Source: Candidatus Chlorohelix allophototropha
Lineage (GTDB): Bacteria; Chloroflexota; Chloroflexia; Chloroheliales; Chloroheliaceae
NCBI RefSeq assembly: GCF_030389965.1
Contig: NZ_CP128400.1
Location: 620,001-684,000, forward strand
Direction of reading: 5' to 3'
DNA length: 64,000 nucleotides
The notes beneath the pieces were generated by a model. That model made no database searches. It was not told where the DNA came from and saw nothing but the letters and a program-made list of their open reading frames with translations. A program made the position numbers and the translations under genes. This document shows, in pieces, positions 52,435 through 61,625 of this stretch. Each line of letters begins with the position of its first letter. The stretch's first letter is position 1.

Positions 52435-53722
52435 ATGATTACTCCTCCATGTGAAACCCCAAAGCAAGCCTCAATAGGTCGGCTGTTTGCCGTGGGTATT
52501 GATGTAGGTTGTGAGAAGTGTAGTATAAGTGTACTTCGCCCTGACAAAACAGTAGTCATCAAGCCTCTCGAATTTACTAATGACGCGCAAGGTTATGCTT
52601 TTGTGCTGACTAAGCTCGAAAGTTTAGGGGTAATACCAGCTCAAATCACCATCGGCTTGGAAGCGACTGGACGTTACTGGGAAAACTTGTATCACTATCT
52701 AGCCAGATTGGGTTATAATTTAATTCTTTTACATCCGGTCCAAACCCATCAGTTCGCACAACGTCGTGGTTTACGGGCTAAAACTGATGCCTTGGATGCT
52801 GGAACGATTGCCAGGGTAGTCCTAAGCGATGAGGCTCGACCAGCTTATGTGCCAGGTGATTTGGTGGCGACCTATCGCGAATTAGTTCGGCTTCATTCCA
52901 ACCTAGCCGATGAAATTGGTCGCTATCGAAATGAAATTCACGCCTTACTTTTTGTTATATATTCCAGAATATACTCAGGTCTTTGCTGACCCCTGCCGCC
53001 CCACTGCCCTGTCCTTATTAAAGCTATATCCTAGCCGTCAAGCAATTGCAGAAGTTCCTATAGGAATTCTAAGTGCTAAACTCATTGAATTAAGTAACGG
53101 TCATTATGGTTTGAAAACCGCTGAACGGCTACTTACATTGAGTAAAAAATCTGCCAGTAGTGGGCTTGCCAGTAATGCCCGTGCCCATGGCTTAGTGATT
53201 TTGTGCGACCAATTGCTACATACCCAGGCTAACCTTGAGATTTTAGAAAGTGAAATTGCTCAACTACTGCAAAAAGATGAAGCAGCCAAGAAGTTGGCTG
53301 AAATCCCCGAATTTGGACCAAAAACCATCGCAGGGTTACGGGCAGAGCTAGGCGAAGTTGGACGTTTTACCAATTGTAATCAGGTGGTGGCCTACGCTGG
53401 GCTAGATTTAACCGTGAAGGAAAGCGGAAAATGGAAAGGCAAGGTGAAACTTTCCAAGCGTGGCAGTGGTCGGTTGCGGCGCCTGTTATACATGGTGGCA
53501 TTAGTCAGTTTGCGTCTTAAAGTATCTGCCTTTGGGGACTATTACCGCGAATTAAGGAAGCGTGGCATGAATGGGCGCAGTGCATTGATGGCGGTTATGC
53601 GTAAGATGTTAATCACAGCTTACTCTTTGTTAAAGAACGACAGCACCTTCGACCCGAAAAAAGTCTGGATCGGTGCTAAGTTTGTGGCCAAAGAGTTACC
53701 ATTGGTTGCTCAGGTGGCTTGA
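52435..53722 (+). pseudogene. IS110-family transposase with a single frameshift
   Basis: The first part from ATG 52435 has the RuvC-like DEDD domain: AVGIDVGCEKCSISVL (Asp), ITIGLEATGRYWENLY (Glu), and AKTDALDAGTIARVV (Asp). Near 52950 the frame shifts by one and the rest reads KLIELSNGHYGLKTAERL, EIPEFGPKTIAGLRAELGEV, GRFTNCNQVVAYAGLD and SKRGSGRLRRLLYMVAL, the Transposase_20 domain with its Ser. Only one break separates two otherwise complete halves, so this is either recent decay or a recoding site; I favour decay. Confidence 0.85.
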
Positions 53723-53783
53723 CAAACTACGATGGCTTCTTTGTACCTAACTGTTACTACCTAAAACTATTATATAAGTCGAG

Positions 53784-53846
53784 CTTAGCAGAGATCTGTT
53801 CCTTCCTTTTTATTTGCTTGTTAAAGTCCTATTTTTGTTCAAACTC
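53784..53846 (-). repeat. IS701-type end fragment, 63 bp
   Basis: 63 bases identical except for one position to 63318-63380, the outer end of the IS701-like element near the end of the window. It marks an older copy now reduced to its end. Confidence 0.8.
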
Positions 53847-53915
53847 TGTCTAAGGGCATATGTTTCGGTTGTGCGCTATAATACAACAATTAAAAAACAG
53901 GAGGAATAAAAAGCG

Positions 53916-55646
53916 ATGCCAAAGATAAAGAGACTCGGTGCGCTGGCAGCAAATTTTTTATTAGTTCTGATGTTGCTTGGCGCATGTGGTGATAACAATA
54001 CCGCGACCCCCTCTCCTCTAGCCACAACTACTGCGGCTACGACTATTATAACAACACCTGTAACTACCAACACTAATACGACTGTCACTACCACAACCAA
54101 CGCGGCACCCGCAGCGGCATGGACGCAAGACGGGGTTTGTTATTCACTATTTGTGCGCAGTTTTTTTGATAGTAACGGGGATGGCAACGGGGATTTGCAA
54201 GGTGTTATAGCAAAGCTGGATTATCTGAATGATGGCAAATCCGGTTCTTCCAAAAGTCTGGGAGTCAATTGCATCTGGCTATTGCCGGTAACAGAATCAC
54301 CTACTTATCATGGCTACGACACCACCGATTATTACAAAATTAACCCGGACTACGGCACAAACGATGATTTTAAGAAGTTGGTACAGGAAGCGCATAAGCG
54401 CGGCATCAATGTTCTGGTGGACATGGTGTTCAATCATACCTCGATAAAGCATCCTTGGTTCCAACAAGCAGCAGCCGACCCCAAATCTCCTTACCGTAAC
54501 TGGTACATTTTCAGCGATACCGATCCGGGTTATCCGGGTCCATTAGGTCAAGCATGGCATAAAAATCCATTAGGCGAGGGCTATTACTACGGTGTGTTTG
54601 ATTCAAACCTACCCGATTTAAATCTGACCAACCCGGATGTTACTAAAGAGCTTTACAAAGTAACCGAATTTTGGATTAAAGAGATGGGTGTAGATGGCTT
54701 CCGTATGGATGCAATCAAGCATTTTATCGAGGATGGGCAGAAGCAAGTGGATACCCCGCAAACTCACCAATGGTTGCGTGATTATCGCAAATACTACCTC
54801 TCGCTCAAGCCTGATTTTTATACCATCGGTGAGATTTCCGCAGGGTCATCGCTACTTGGTTACTATCCTGACCAACTGGACAGCTATTTCGAATTTTCGC
54901 TGGCTTTAAGTTTTGTAAATAGCGCCAAGCGTGGGCAAGCTTCCTTTGTAAACCTGATTAAAGATGCCAATAAGAACTGGCCTAACCAACGCTATGGTAG
55001 TTTTCTTACCAATCATGACCAGCCACGTATTATGGATGCGCTGGGAAATGATATGGCGATGATGAAGTTGGCAGCTACCGCTTATCTAACTTCAACAGGT
55101 TTGCCCTTTATCTATTACGGAGAGGAAATCGGGATGCTTGGGACAAAGCCGGATGAGCAAATTCGCACGCCTATGCAATGGAGTGGCGATTCAAAAGGCG
55201 GGTTTAGCACCGGTACACCCTGGGAACCGCTCAACCCGGATGTAGCGAAGGTCAATGTACAGACGCAGGATAGCGATTCCACTTCGTTACTAAACCTCTA
55301 CCGCAAGCTGATTCAAATTAGGCGAACAACTCCAGCAGTAGCGCAGGGCGATTATACCCCGCTCAACTCTAATTATTACAAAGTAGCTACCTATTTACGT
55401 CACGCCGAGAATAGCGATGTGCTAGTAGTGCTGAATATGAGTGACCAACCTATCACCGACCTGAAGCTAGATATAGATAAATCCAGTCTTGCCTCTGGTC
55501 AGTATAGCCCCACCTTACTAATGAGTCTGGATGGCACTAATCCTGCCCTTGCGCCGCTCACCGTTCAAGCGAACGGTGCAATCGTTGGGTATGCCCCATT
55601 GGCAAATATTCCCGCAACCAGCGGTTATATCATCAAGCTCAAATAA
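53916..55646 (+). CDS. GH13 alpha-glucan-active lipoprotein (alpha-amylase family)
   Basis: 576 residues. Lipobox LGAC with Cys24, then a Thr-rich linker to about residue 65. GH13 conserved regions: I NVLVDMVFNHTS (about 165-176), II GFRMDAIKH with nucleophile Asp265, III YTIGEIS with acid/base Glu306, IV FLTNHDQPR with Asp368. The opening VCYSLFVRSFFDSNGDGNGD recalls extracellular amylases and trehalose-synthase-like enzymes, and TNHDQPRIMDALGND fits a maltogenic or oligo-glucosidase branch. A C-terminal beta domain (about 460-576) is present. It should act outside the membrane on starch-like glucans. CAGGAGG precedes the ATG, with TATAAT at 53877-53882. Confidence 0.9.
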   Translation: MPKIKRLGALAANFLLVLMLLGACGDNNTATPSPLATTTAATTIITTPVTTNTNTTVTTTTNAAPAAAWTQDGVCYSLFVRSFFDSNGDGNGDLQGVIAKLDYLNDGKSGSSKSLGVNCIWLLPVTESPTYHGYDTTDYYKINPDYGTNDDFKKLVQEAHKRGINVLVDMVFNHTSIKHPWFQQAAADPKSPYRNWYIFSDTDPGYPGPLGQAWHKNPLGEGYYYGVFDSNLPDLNLTNPDVTKELYKVTEFWIKEMGVDGFRMDAIKHFIEDGQKQVDTPQTHQWLRDYRKYYLSLKPDFYTIGEISAGSSLLGYYPDQLDSYFEFSLALSFVNSAKRGQASFVNLIKDANKNWPNQRYGSFLTNHDQPRIMDALGNDMAMMKLAATAYLTSTGLPFIYYGEEIGMLGTKPDEQIRTPMQWSGDSKGGFSTGTPWEPLNPDVAKVNVQTQDSDSTSLLNLYRKLIQIRRTTPAVAQGDYTPLNSNYYKVATYLRHAENSDVLVVLNMSDQPITDLKLDIDKSSLASGQYSPTLLMSLDGTNPALAPLTVQANGAIVGYAPLANIPATSGYIIKLK

Positions 55647-55674
55647 ATTGAGAGCCTTGCATAAGCATCAAAAT

Positions 55675-55702
55675 AGGCAAACCCCCGGCTGCGGGTTTGC
55701 CT
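55675..55702. terminator. Terminator hairpin after the GH13 gene
   Basis: Perfect 10-bp stem AGGCAAACCC (55675-55684) / GGGTTTGCCT (55693-55702) between convergent genes. Confidence 0.75.
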
Positions 55703-55730
55703 CCAAATCATTTAGTCGAACTTAGTATAA

Positions 55731-55751
55731 CCGCGCCTTGTAAAGACGCGG
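55731..55751 (-). terminator. Short hairpin after coaX
   Basis: CCGCG (55731-55735) / CGCGG (55747-55751) lies 8 bases beyond the coaX stop on the minus strand, a weak second hairpin in the convergent region. Confidence 0.4.
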
Positions 55752-55758
55752 CAACTTT

Positions 55759-56547
55759 CTAATTGTTCAATTCGTGTATCAGACGCAAGCCTTGCAGTGT
55801 CAAATCCTGATCTACTACATCAATTACACCGGGCGCACCATCTGAAACAATCTCTGCCAGACCACCGGTAGCAATCACTTTTACTCTGGTTTCATTTGGA
55901 TTGTATAATTCTTCTAACTCGGTTCGAAAACGGCGCACTAACCCTTCTACCAAGCCGATATAGCCATACATTATGCCAGATTGCATGCTGGCGGTCGTAT
56001 TTTTACCAATAGCATTGGCTGGAGGAATCAATTCCACCCGATAAAGTCGGCTGGCTAACTGAAATAAGGCTTCGGCAGCAATACCAATACCGGGCGCAAT
56101 TGCGCCGCCTAAATATTCACCGTTGGCTGAAAGCGCATCAAAGGTAGTGGCAGTACCAAAATCAATCACCACCGCAGGACCACCGTAGTAATGGAATGCC
56201 GCCACCGCGTTTACAATGCGGTCTGCGCCGACCTCACGTGGATTCTCATAGCGCACCGCCACTCCGGTTTTGATACCCGGTTCAACCACCAACGCTTTAT
56301 CCTTAAAATAGGTTTCCGCCATTTCAACCAGAGCATTTGTCAAAGGTGGTACTACGCTACTGATTACAACCGAGTGCACTTCTTTAGGATTTATACCACG
56401 ATGCTCCAGCAGAGTTAAAAACATCAAGCCCCATTCATCCGGCATACGCCGACGTTCAGTTTGGACACGCCAGCTAGCTTTAAGCTCATCACCGATGAAA
56501 ACACCGACTACTACATTGGTGTTACCCACATCAATTGCCAGCAGCAC
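55759..56547 (-). CDS. coaX: Type III pantothenate kinase CoaX
   Basis: 262 residues; phosphorylates pantothenate, the first step of CoA synthesis. The ASKHA-fold phosphate loop is LAIDVGNTNVVVG at the N-terminus; GADRIVNAVAA and VIDFGTATTFDAL carry the catalytic and monovalent-cation regions, and YLGGAIAPGIGIAAEALF and MQSGIMYGYIGLVEGLV follow. Length is typical of CoaX. The start is GTG with AGGAGGAG upstream, which fixes it. Stand-alone gene facing the amylase gene. Confidence 0.95.
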   Translation of the reverse strand: MLLAIDVGNTNVVVGVFIGDELKASWRVQTERRRMPDEWGLMFLTLLEHRGINPKEVHSVVISSVVPPLTNALVEMAETYFKDKALVVEPGIKTGVAVRYENPREVGADRIVNAVAAFHYYGGPAVVIDFGTATTFDALSANGEYLGGAIAPGIGIAAEALFQLASRLYRVELIPPANAIGKNTTASMQSGIMYGYIGLVEGLVRRFRTELEELYNPNETRVKVIATGGLAEIVSDGAPGVIDVVDQDLTLQGLRLIHELNN

Positions 56548-56659
56548 GTTATCTCCTCCTATTGGCTCACAGAATATTTTGGAAAATGTATGCTCAATTA
56601 TACAATACTCTGCGGCATTGAAGCAGGTTATATCCGCATCAGTTCAGGAATAAAAAAAA

Positions 56660-56702
56660 GACCGTGAAGACTAAGCAGGCAAGCCTGTCGGTCTTTACGG
56701 TC
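56660..56702 (-). terminator. Strong rho-independent terminator oriented to the minus strand
   Basis: GACCGTGAAGAC (56660-56671) pairs with GTCTTTACGGTC (56691-56702) with one mismatch, and an inner CAGGC/GCCTG stem sits in the loop. On the minus strand it is followed by eight T residues. No minus-strand gene ends upstream of it, which suggests an unseen small RNA transcribed from 57000 toward 56703. Confidence 0.65.
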
Positions 56703-57000
56703 AGTGTTGGTTTAGAACAGGGTTATCAGCACAAGCCAGTTCGTGCTAATACTACTTTACCGTATGAGCTTGTAAATTCCATTACAAAGGCGGCTAGCGT
56801 AATTACGGTTGTGTCATTTTTTAACGAGTTTTTAACGAAAGTCAATCTAATTGATATCATCCGTTTTTAACTTTCTGAATCATAACAAAGAATGCATTAC
56901 TGACGAAAAGCCATACATTTATCACCGAAGGATTGCTAACATTATTCTATTTTCAGAGAATTATTTAACAAAATTATAAGATTTAAATAGACCATTATGA

Positions 57001-57009
57001 TGCTATAAT
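57001..57009 (+). promoter_or_regulatory. Extended -10 promoter with very short leader
   Basis: TGCTATAAT ends 11 bases before the ATG at 57021, and no Shine-Dalgarno site lies between. The mRNA would begin about 5 bases before or at the start codon, that is, almost leaderless. Confidence 0.55.
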
Positions 57010-57020
57010 ACTTAATAATT

Positions 57021-57605
57021 ATGGAGAATAAACTACTAAAAATTGCATCCAGTTTTATTTTAACTATCTGCCTTTTCATCTTCGGTGCGAACACTGTTTT
57101 CGCCAATGGCGGTACCATCATCTTTGCGCAGGATGTGGGACCATTTAACGTTATCGTATCTCGCAGCCCTACTCCGCCTACCATTGGCGCTTCTGTACAT
57201 TTGAGCATTCTCATTACCAAAGCCAGCAATCCCCAGAAAGTTACAGATGCCACTGTTATTGTAAATCCAGCTATGCCGGGTATGGATATGCCGGGTGTGA
57301 CTCCGGTTCGAGCTTATCGCGGTCAAACCGAAAACACCTATGATGTGGATATTCCGGTGAACATGGAAGGGCAGTGGACTTATAATATTCAGGTTATCAG
57401 CCCTCAACTAGGCGAAAGTAATTTTCCCGTGAAAGACAAAGTTGAGAAAGCCGACGCACCTTGGATTATTATCATTGCGATTCTGGTAGGCTTACCTATA
57501 ATGGCGGGCGTGACATGGTTCCTTCTTTTCCGTAAAACTTCTTCGGACGATGAAGACGAGGAAAAGACAATTTCTGAGCCGACACCCGAAAGTAAAAAAC
57601 GCTAA
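57021..57605 (+). CDS. FixH/YtkA-like membrane-anchored protein
   Basis: 194 residues. N-terminal signal/anchor (about 6-28), an extracytoplasmic beta-sandwich with VSRSPTPPTIGASVHLSILI, VNPAMPGMDMPGVTPV, and VDIPVNMEGQWTYNIQVIS, then a transmembrane helix (about 146-168) and an acidic/basic tail. The MPGMDM and GxWxxxI pattern is shared by YtkA/FixH-like and CopC-like proteins linked to copper handling and cytochrome oxidase assembly. It precedes a ferredoxin-type membrane protein by 27 bases, reminiscent of fixG-fixH pairs. Confidence 0.7.
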   Translation: MENKLLKIASSFILTICLFIFGANTVFANGGTIIFAQDVGPFNVIVSRSPTPPTIGASVHLSILITKASNPQKVTDATVIVNPAMPGMDMPGVTPVRAYRGQTENTYDVDIPVNMEGQWTYNIQVISPQLGESNFPVKDKVEKADAPWIIIIAILVGLPIMAGVTWFLLFRKTSSDDEDEEKTISEPTPESKKR

Positions 57606-57632
57606 CCTATTTAAACTGGGAAGGAAATCTCA

Positions 57633-59129
57633 GTGGCAAATAAAAGAGTTATTCAACTTCAACCCATCTTTGATTCCACCGATATTAGTAATGCACATCC
57701 TCGAAGAGGTGAACCTGATAAGGAAAATCACGGTTTTGACCTACTTGGAATTCGCTGGTTGCGGAAAATAATGCTGTGGAAACACACCCGCAGCGTTTTT
57801 CAGACCGTTCTATTACTTTTTTCGGTTATGATTATTCTGGATGGCTTCCTAGGTGAACAATTTGCCCCCAAAAATGTCGCCACTACCCTGAGTTGGATTG
57901 ATTACCGCATGATTTTGGCGCTGAGTGTATTGGTAATCGGCGGGGTTTTTTGCATGAGTTGCCCTTTTGTGCTGGTAAGTCGCCAGATACAAAAGCGAAT
58001 CGGGCGTAATCTGCCCTTTCCTCACTTCCTGCGAAACAAATGGCTTCCCACCATCTTGCTGTTGCTTATTCTCTATTGCTACGAGGTTTTCAGCTTGTGG
58101 AGCAATCCATTATTGACGGCAGTTGTGACACTGGTATATTTTGGTGGGGCGGTTGCGGTGGATAGCGTTTATAAAGGCAACGCCTTTTGCAAATACGTCT
58201 GCCCGTTAGGTTTATTTACTCAGGCATATTCGATGGTAGCCCCCACCGAAGTCAAGAGCAAATCTTTCACCTTTTGCCACGACCATTGCAAAGGTAAGGA
58301 ATGTATAAACGGCAATAGCGGCAAGCAAATCACCGGTTGCCAAACTTTTCTGTATCTTGGTACAAAGACCAGTAATATGGATTGTAGCTATTGTCTGGAC
58401 TGTATTCGGGCTTGCCCTCACGACAATATTGCTCTACAGGTGCGTCCGGTTACCCAAGAGCTAAAGGGAAATCTCAAAAAGCGGGACTTTTCTCTAGCAG
58501 TGATGGCGTTACTAATCTCGTTTGCCTCGCTGTTCAACGCAGCAGGAATGATTGCACCGGTACAGGAGTTTGAACGCTCCTTTGCTGAAACTCTCGGTTT
58601 GAAAGATACGATTATAACCTATACCTTGATGTTCTTGTTTGGTTTGGTGGTAGTACCTTTAACTCTGGGATGGTTGGCAAGCCTGCTCACTAGAACGTTG
58701 GCTAATACTAACGATACCTTGCACAACATCTTCAAACGCTACGCGCTAGGACTTTTTCCGGTAAGTTTCGGGATGTGGATTGCACATTATCTTTATCACT
58801 TTCTAATCGGTGGCTTGGGTATCATACCCGCTTTCCAGAATTTTTTTGTAAAGATGGGAATACCTGTCTTCGGGCAACCCGATTGGGCAATCTCAACTGT
58901 AATTCCCCGCGACTGGCTAGGGGCAATCACCCCAATGCAAGTGCTGATTGTTTACGTAGGTTTTATGGTCAGTGGGGTTAGTATTTGGCAAATCAGCCAT
59001 AAAATGTATAAGCGCAAGGTAGCCGGTAAGGCAGCGTTACCTTTCTTATTTTTAACATTGCTAATTGCGGTATTCGGAATCCTCATTTTGCTACAGCCGA
59101 TGCAGGCACGCGGTACTTTCGGAGCATGA
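57633..59129 (+). CDS. Polytopic 4Fe-4S membrane protein (CcoG/NapH-like)
   Basis: 498 residues with about nine hydrophobic helices. CxxxCP motifs of the Fer4_5 type are visible (GGVFCMSCPF; CKYVCPLGLF), then a ferredoxin-like cluster site CSYCLDCIRACPHDNI at about 250-265. This layout is found in CcoG, NapH and NosR-type proteins, which pass electrons across the membrane to copper or quinol systems. The N-terminal 45 residues are soluble. GTG start with AAGGA 9 bases upstream. Overlaps the next gene by 4 bases (ATGA). Confidence 0.8.
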   Translation: MANKRVIQLQPIFDSTDISNAHPRRGEPDKENHGFDLLGIRWLRKIMLWKHTRSVFQTVLLLFSVMIILDGFLGEQFAPKNVATTLSWIDYRMILALSVLVIGGVFCMSCPFVLVSRQIQKRIGRNLPFPHFLRNKWLPTILLLLILYCYEVFSLWSNPLLTAVVTLVYFGGAVAVDSVYKGNAFCKYVCPLGLFTQAYSMVAPTEVKSKSFTFCHDHCKGKECINGNSGKQITGCQTFLYLGTKTSNMDCSYCLDCIRACPHDNIALQVRPVTQELKGNLKKRDFSLAVMALLISFASLFNAAGMIAPVQEFERSFAETLGLKDTIITYTLMFLFGLVVVPLTLGWLASLLTRTLANTNDTLHNIFKRYALGLFPVSFGMWIAHYLYHFLIGGLGIIPAFQNFFVKMGIPVFGQPDWAISTVIPRDWLGAITPMQVLIVYVGFMVSGVSIWQISHKMYKRKVAGKAALPFLFLTLLIAVFGILILLQPMQARGTFGA

Positions 59130-60973
59130 TAGCGCCCGCGAAACAGGCGCGATTAGAAGCGCTTCAGAACAAAACCATTCGGTTGGAACTAAAAATTAAA
59201 AGACTCAAAGCTGCAAATGAGCGTTTTTTGTGGATACGCACGCTCCTTTTTTTCGGATCAATCCTGTTGGCAAGTATTGCCGGGTATAGTTGGGGTATTT
59301 GGCTGGCATTGTCAGTTTTAGCGCTGTCACTGATACCCTTCGTCTTGATTGTGCGAATAAACCAACGATTTGATAAGTCAATCGAACGCTATAACGGCTG
59401 GATGCGCCTTACCCGACAGGATATAGCCCGAATCCGCCTTGCTTGGTCTGGTATCCCCTCCTTTAAAATTCCGGCTCTCTCCGGCTTTGACCATCCTTTT
59501 GATAGAGACCTCGATATTTGTGGCGATTTTTCGCTACATCAATTAATTAACACTGCCTATACTCAGGAAGGCAGTTTGCGCTTGCGTGATTGGCTTTTAC
59601 AAACCAACCCTTGCATAGAAGAAATCCAGAAACGTCAGAAATTAGTAACCGAACTGGCGCAACTCACTCTTTTTCGTGGCAAGTTACAACTGATTACGAG
59701 TTTGAATGCCAATAATCTCTCTGAGGTTTGGAATGGTCGTCGTTTGCTGGAATGGCTACAACGCCATGTAGTCTCAAAATCACTTGTCCCTGTCACCTTA
59801 ATTCTGAGCGGATTAGCTTTCCTCAACCTATTGCTACTGGGATTGTTTGTAATTCAGTTAGTTCCGGCGTTGTGGCTAACCACTTTCGTACTCTATATAA
59901 TCATTTATAACCTGAAAGGTCTGGAAACCAGAGGCATATACGAGGAAGCTTATAGCCTTCTGGACGGGCTGAGTAACCTCAAAGAAGTGTTACTATATCT
60001 GGAAAAATACCGTTACGGGCATCATAAAGCATTGTATGAGTTATGCCAACCCTTGCTGGAAAGCAAAAAGCGCCCCTCCGCTTTAATCAAAAGACTTAAT
60101 CGCATAGTAACCGGAATAGCGCTCCAAAGAAATGGGGTTATTTGGTTAGCTTTGAATGCAGTTATACCTTGGCGATACTATGCCACTTTATTACTTGGCA
60201 AAATTCAAGCCGAAATTCTGGCGGATTTACCGGGTTGGCTGGAAGTATGGTATGAACTGGAAGCGCTCAATTCACTGGCAAGCTTTTGCTATCTGAATCC
60301 TGAATATACTTTCCCCGAAATAAAGGACTCCGGTGAGCCAATAATCAAAACGGAGGGTTTAGGACATCCTTTGATTGCCCCGGATGCCAAAGTTTGCAAT
60401 GACTTTTCGATGCGTTGGCAGCATACACAACTTGCCTTGATAACGGGGTCGAATATGGCAGGCAAAAGCTCTTTCCTGAGAGCAGTGGGCGTAAATTTGA
60501 GCCTCGCTTACGCCGGTGCGCCGGTAAACGCCGCCAACTTTACCACCTCGCTTTTCCGGCTTTACAGTTGCATCCGAGTAAGCGACTCGGTGACAGACGG
60601 CTTTTCTTATTTCTATGCGGAAGTGCGGCGCTTGAAAAGTTTGCTGGAATCTGCGCGTGCTGCCTCAGCACAACCGCTTTTCTATTTAATTGATGAAATC
60701 TTCCGAGGCACAAACAACCGCGAACGGTTAGTGGGTAGTCGAGCTTACCTCCAAACACTACTCACCGAGAATTGCATGGGCTTGGTTGCTACACACGATC
60801 TCGAATTGGTTAAACTCGAAACCGAAGCCGCCTTGCTCAAGAATTACCATTTCAAAGAAGATGTTCGCGAGGGTAAAATGTTGTTCGATTTCAAGCTCAG
60901 GTCGGGACCCTGCCCCACCACTAATGCTTTGTTGATAATGCGTTTAGAGGGTCTTCCGGTTGGAGAAGATTGA
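59126..60973 (+). CDS. Membrane-anchored MutS-like ATPase
   Basis: 615 residues. Two hydrophobic helices at about 35-75, another hydrophobic pair at about 225-260, and a C-terminal MutS-family ATPase: Walker A TGSNMAGKSS (about 439-448), Walker B LFYLIDEIFRGTNNRERLVG, and VATHDLEL. The mismatch-recognition domain of MutS is absent. Such membrane-linked MutS homologues are found in several phyla; their role is not known. The start overlaps the stop of the ferredoxin-type gene, so translation is coupled. Confidence 0.88.
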   Translation: MIAPAKQARLEALQNKTIRLELKIKRLKAANERFLWIRTLLFFGSILLASIAGYSWGIWLALSVLALSLIPFVLIVRINQRFDKSIERYNGWMRLTRQDIARIRLAWSGIPSFKIPALSGFDHPFDRDLDICGDFSLHQLINTAYTQEGSLRLRDWLLQTNPCIEEIQKRQKLVTELAQLTLFRGKLQLITSLNANNLSEVWNGRRLLEWLQRHVVSKSLVPVTLILSGLAFLNLLLLGLFVIQLVPALWLTTFVLYIIIYNLKGLETRGIYEEAYSLLDGLSNLKEVLLYLEKYRYGHHKALYELCQPLLESKKRPSALIKRLNRIVTGIALQRNGVIWLALNAVIPWRYYATLLLGKIQAEILADLPGWLEVWYELEALNSLASFCYLNPEYTFPEIKDSGEPIIKTEGLGHPLIAPDAKVCNDFSMRWQHTQLALITGSNMAGKSSFLRAVGVNLSLAYAGAPVNAANFTTSLFRLYSCIRVSDSVTDGFSYFYAEVRRLKSLLESARAASAQPLFYLIDEIFRGTNNRERLVGSRAYLQTLLTENCMGLVATHDLELVKLETEAALLKNYHFKEDVREGKMLFDFKLRSGPCPTTNALLIMRLEGLPVGED

Positions 60974-60979
60974 ACGGCA

Positions 60980-61399
60980 TCAACTCTTCGACTTCCCCAG
61001 ATAAACCTCACAAGCATCATCCTGACATGCCACTTCTTGCTTGCCCATCAGCAAATAGCGATTGTCGGCTACCAGCAAATAAGCCGATTGCGCCAACACA
61101 TCGAAACCCGGCACTTTCCAGAGATAGGATAGCGGTTTAAGCCCCTTATTTAAATACAAAATATAGCGAACTGCTTGCGCCCCTTTGATAATTTTGCCTT
61201 CAGGGGTCACAATGTGCATTTCACGTTGCGCCGCTTTTGCTTTGATATGGTAACGCGCTTGAATTTCAGGGTTATTTATGTCAAGTGGCTTTATACTACC
61301 CTTTGGAGCCAGCTTCAAAGCCTGTTGACTGCTGGCGGTGCAAAAGCGACAGGTGGCATCGTATAGCAATAACGCCGGGGGCTTTTTAATAATACTCAT
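60980..61399 (-). CDS. DCC-family thiol-disulfide oxidoreductase-like protein (DUF393)
   Basis: 139 residues. The diagnostic LLYDATCRFC (DxxCxxC) lies at about residues 11-20, followed by LKLAPKGSIKPLDINNPE and GAQAVRYILYLNKGLKPLSY. The family has a thioredoxin-like fold with a CxxC-type pair. Biological role uncertain. It converges on the MutS-like gene with only 6 bases between stop codons. Confidence 0.85.
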   Translation of the reverse strand: MSIIKKPPALLLYDATCRFCTASSQQALKLAPKGSIKPLDINNPEIQARYHIKAKAAQREMHIVTPEGKIIKGAQAVRYILYLNKGLKPLSYLWKVPGFDVLAQSAYLLVADNRYLLMGKQEVACQDDACEVYLGKSKS

Positions 61400-61436
61400 T
61401 TTATATACCTCGCTCTAATGCTAGCAGCCATCGGAA

Positions 61437-61625
61437 TTGATGTCAATCATTATAGTGAGTGAACAGGTCAGAACTATTGATAAAAATCGTTTCCCTACTA
61501 CCCCACCGTCCAATATCTTCCGTTGGTTCAAAACCTCTGGGCGCTGTTTCAAACTCAATGACTTTTTGAGCATTGCGGTGAGGAATAAAGAAGGTAATGT
61601 CAATTCTCTTGTAACTGCGAAATGA
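61437..61625 (+). CDS. Small possible ORF, unrecognised
   Basis: 62 codons with a moderately protein-like product (FRWFKTSGRCFKLNDFLS). Its stop overlaps the first of the AACTGCGAAA repeats that follow. It could be the tail of a lost mobile-element gene. A minus-strand frame over the same bases looks less likely. Confidence 0.25.
   Translation: MMSIIIVSEQVRTIDKNRFPTTPPSNIFRWFKTSGRCFKLNDFLSIAVRNKEGNVNSLVTAK

Larger units (their letters stand above)
52116..53788 (+). mobile_element. IS110-family element framed by 25-bp inverted repeats
   Basis: 52116-52140 and 53764-53788 are inverted copies with one mismatch (start CTAAGCTCGGCTTATATAAT). Inside are a 290-bp non-coding leader and an IS110 transposase gene with one frameshift. 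IS110 elements usually lack such terminal repeats, so the repeats may belong to a host palindrome or an older element into which it inserted. Confidence 0.65.
56548..57020. other. Intergenic region with no gene; minus-strand terminator and AT-rich promoter zone
   Basis: Contains the strong hairpin at 56660-56702 and an extended -10 box at 57001. The sequence in between is AT-rich with no coding character. Confidence 0.5.
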
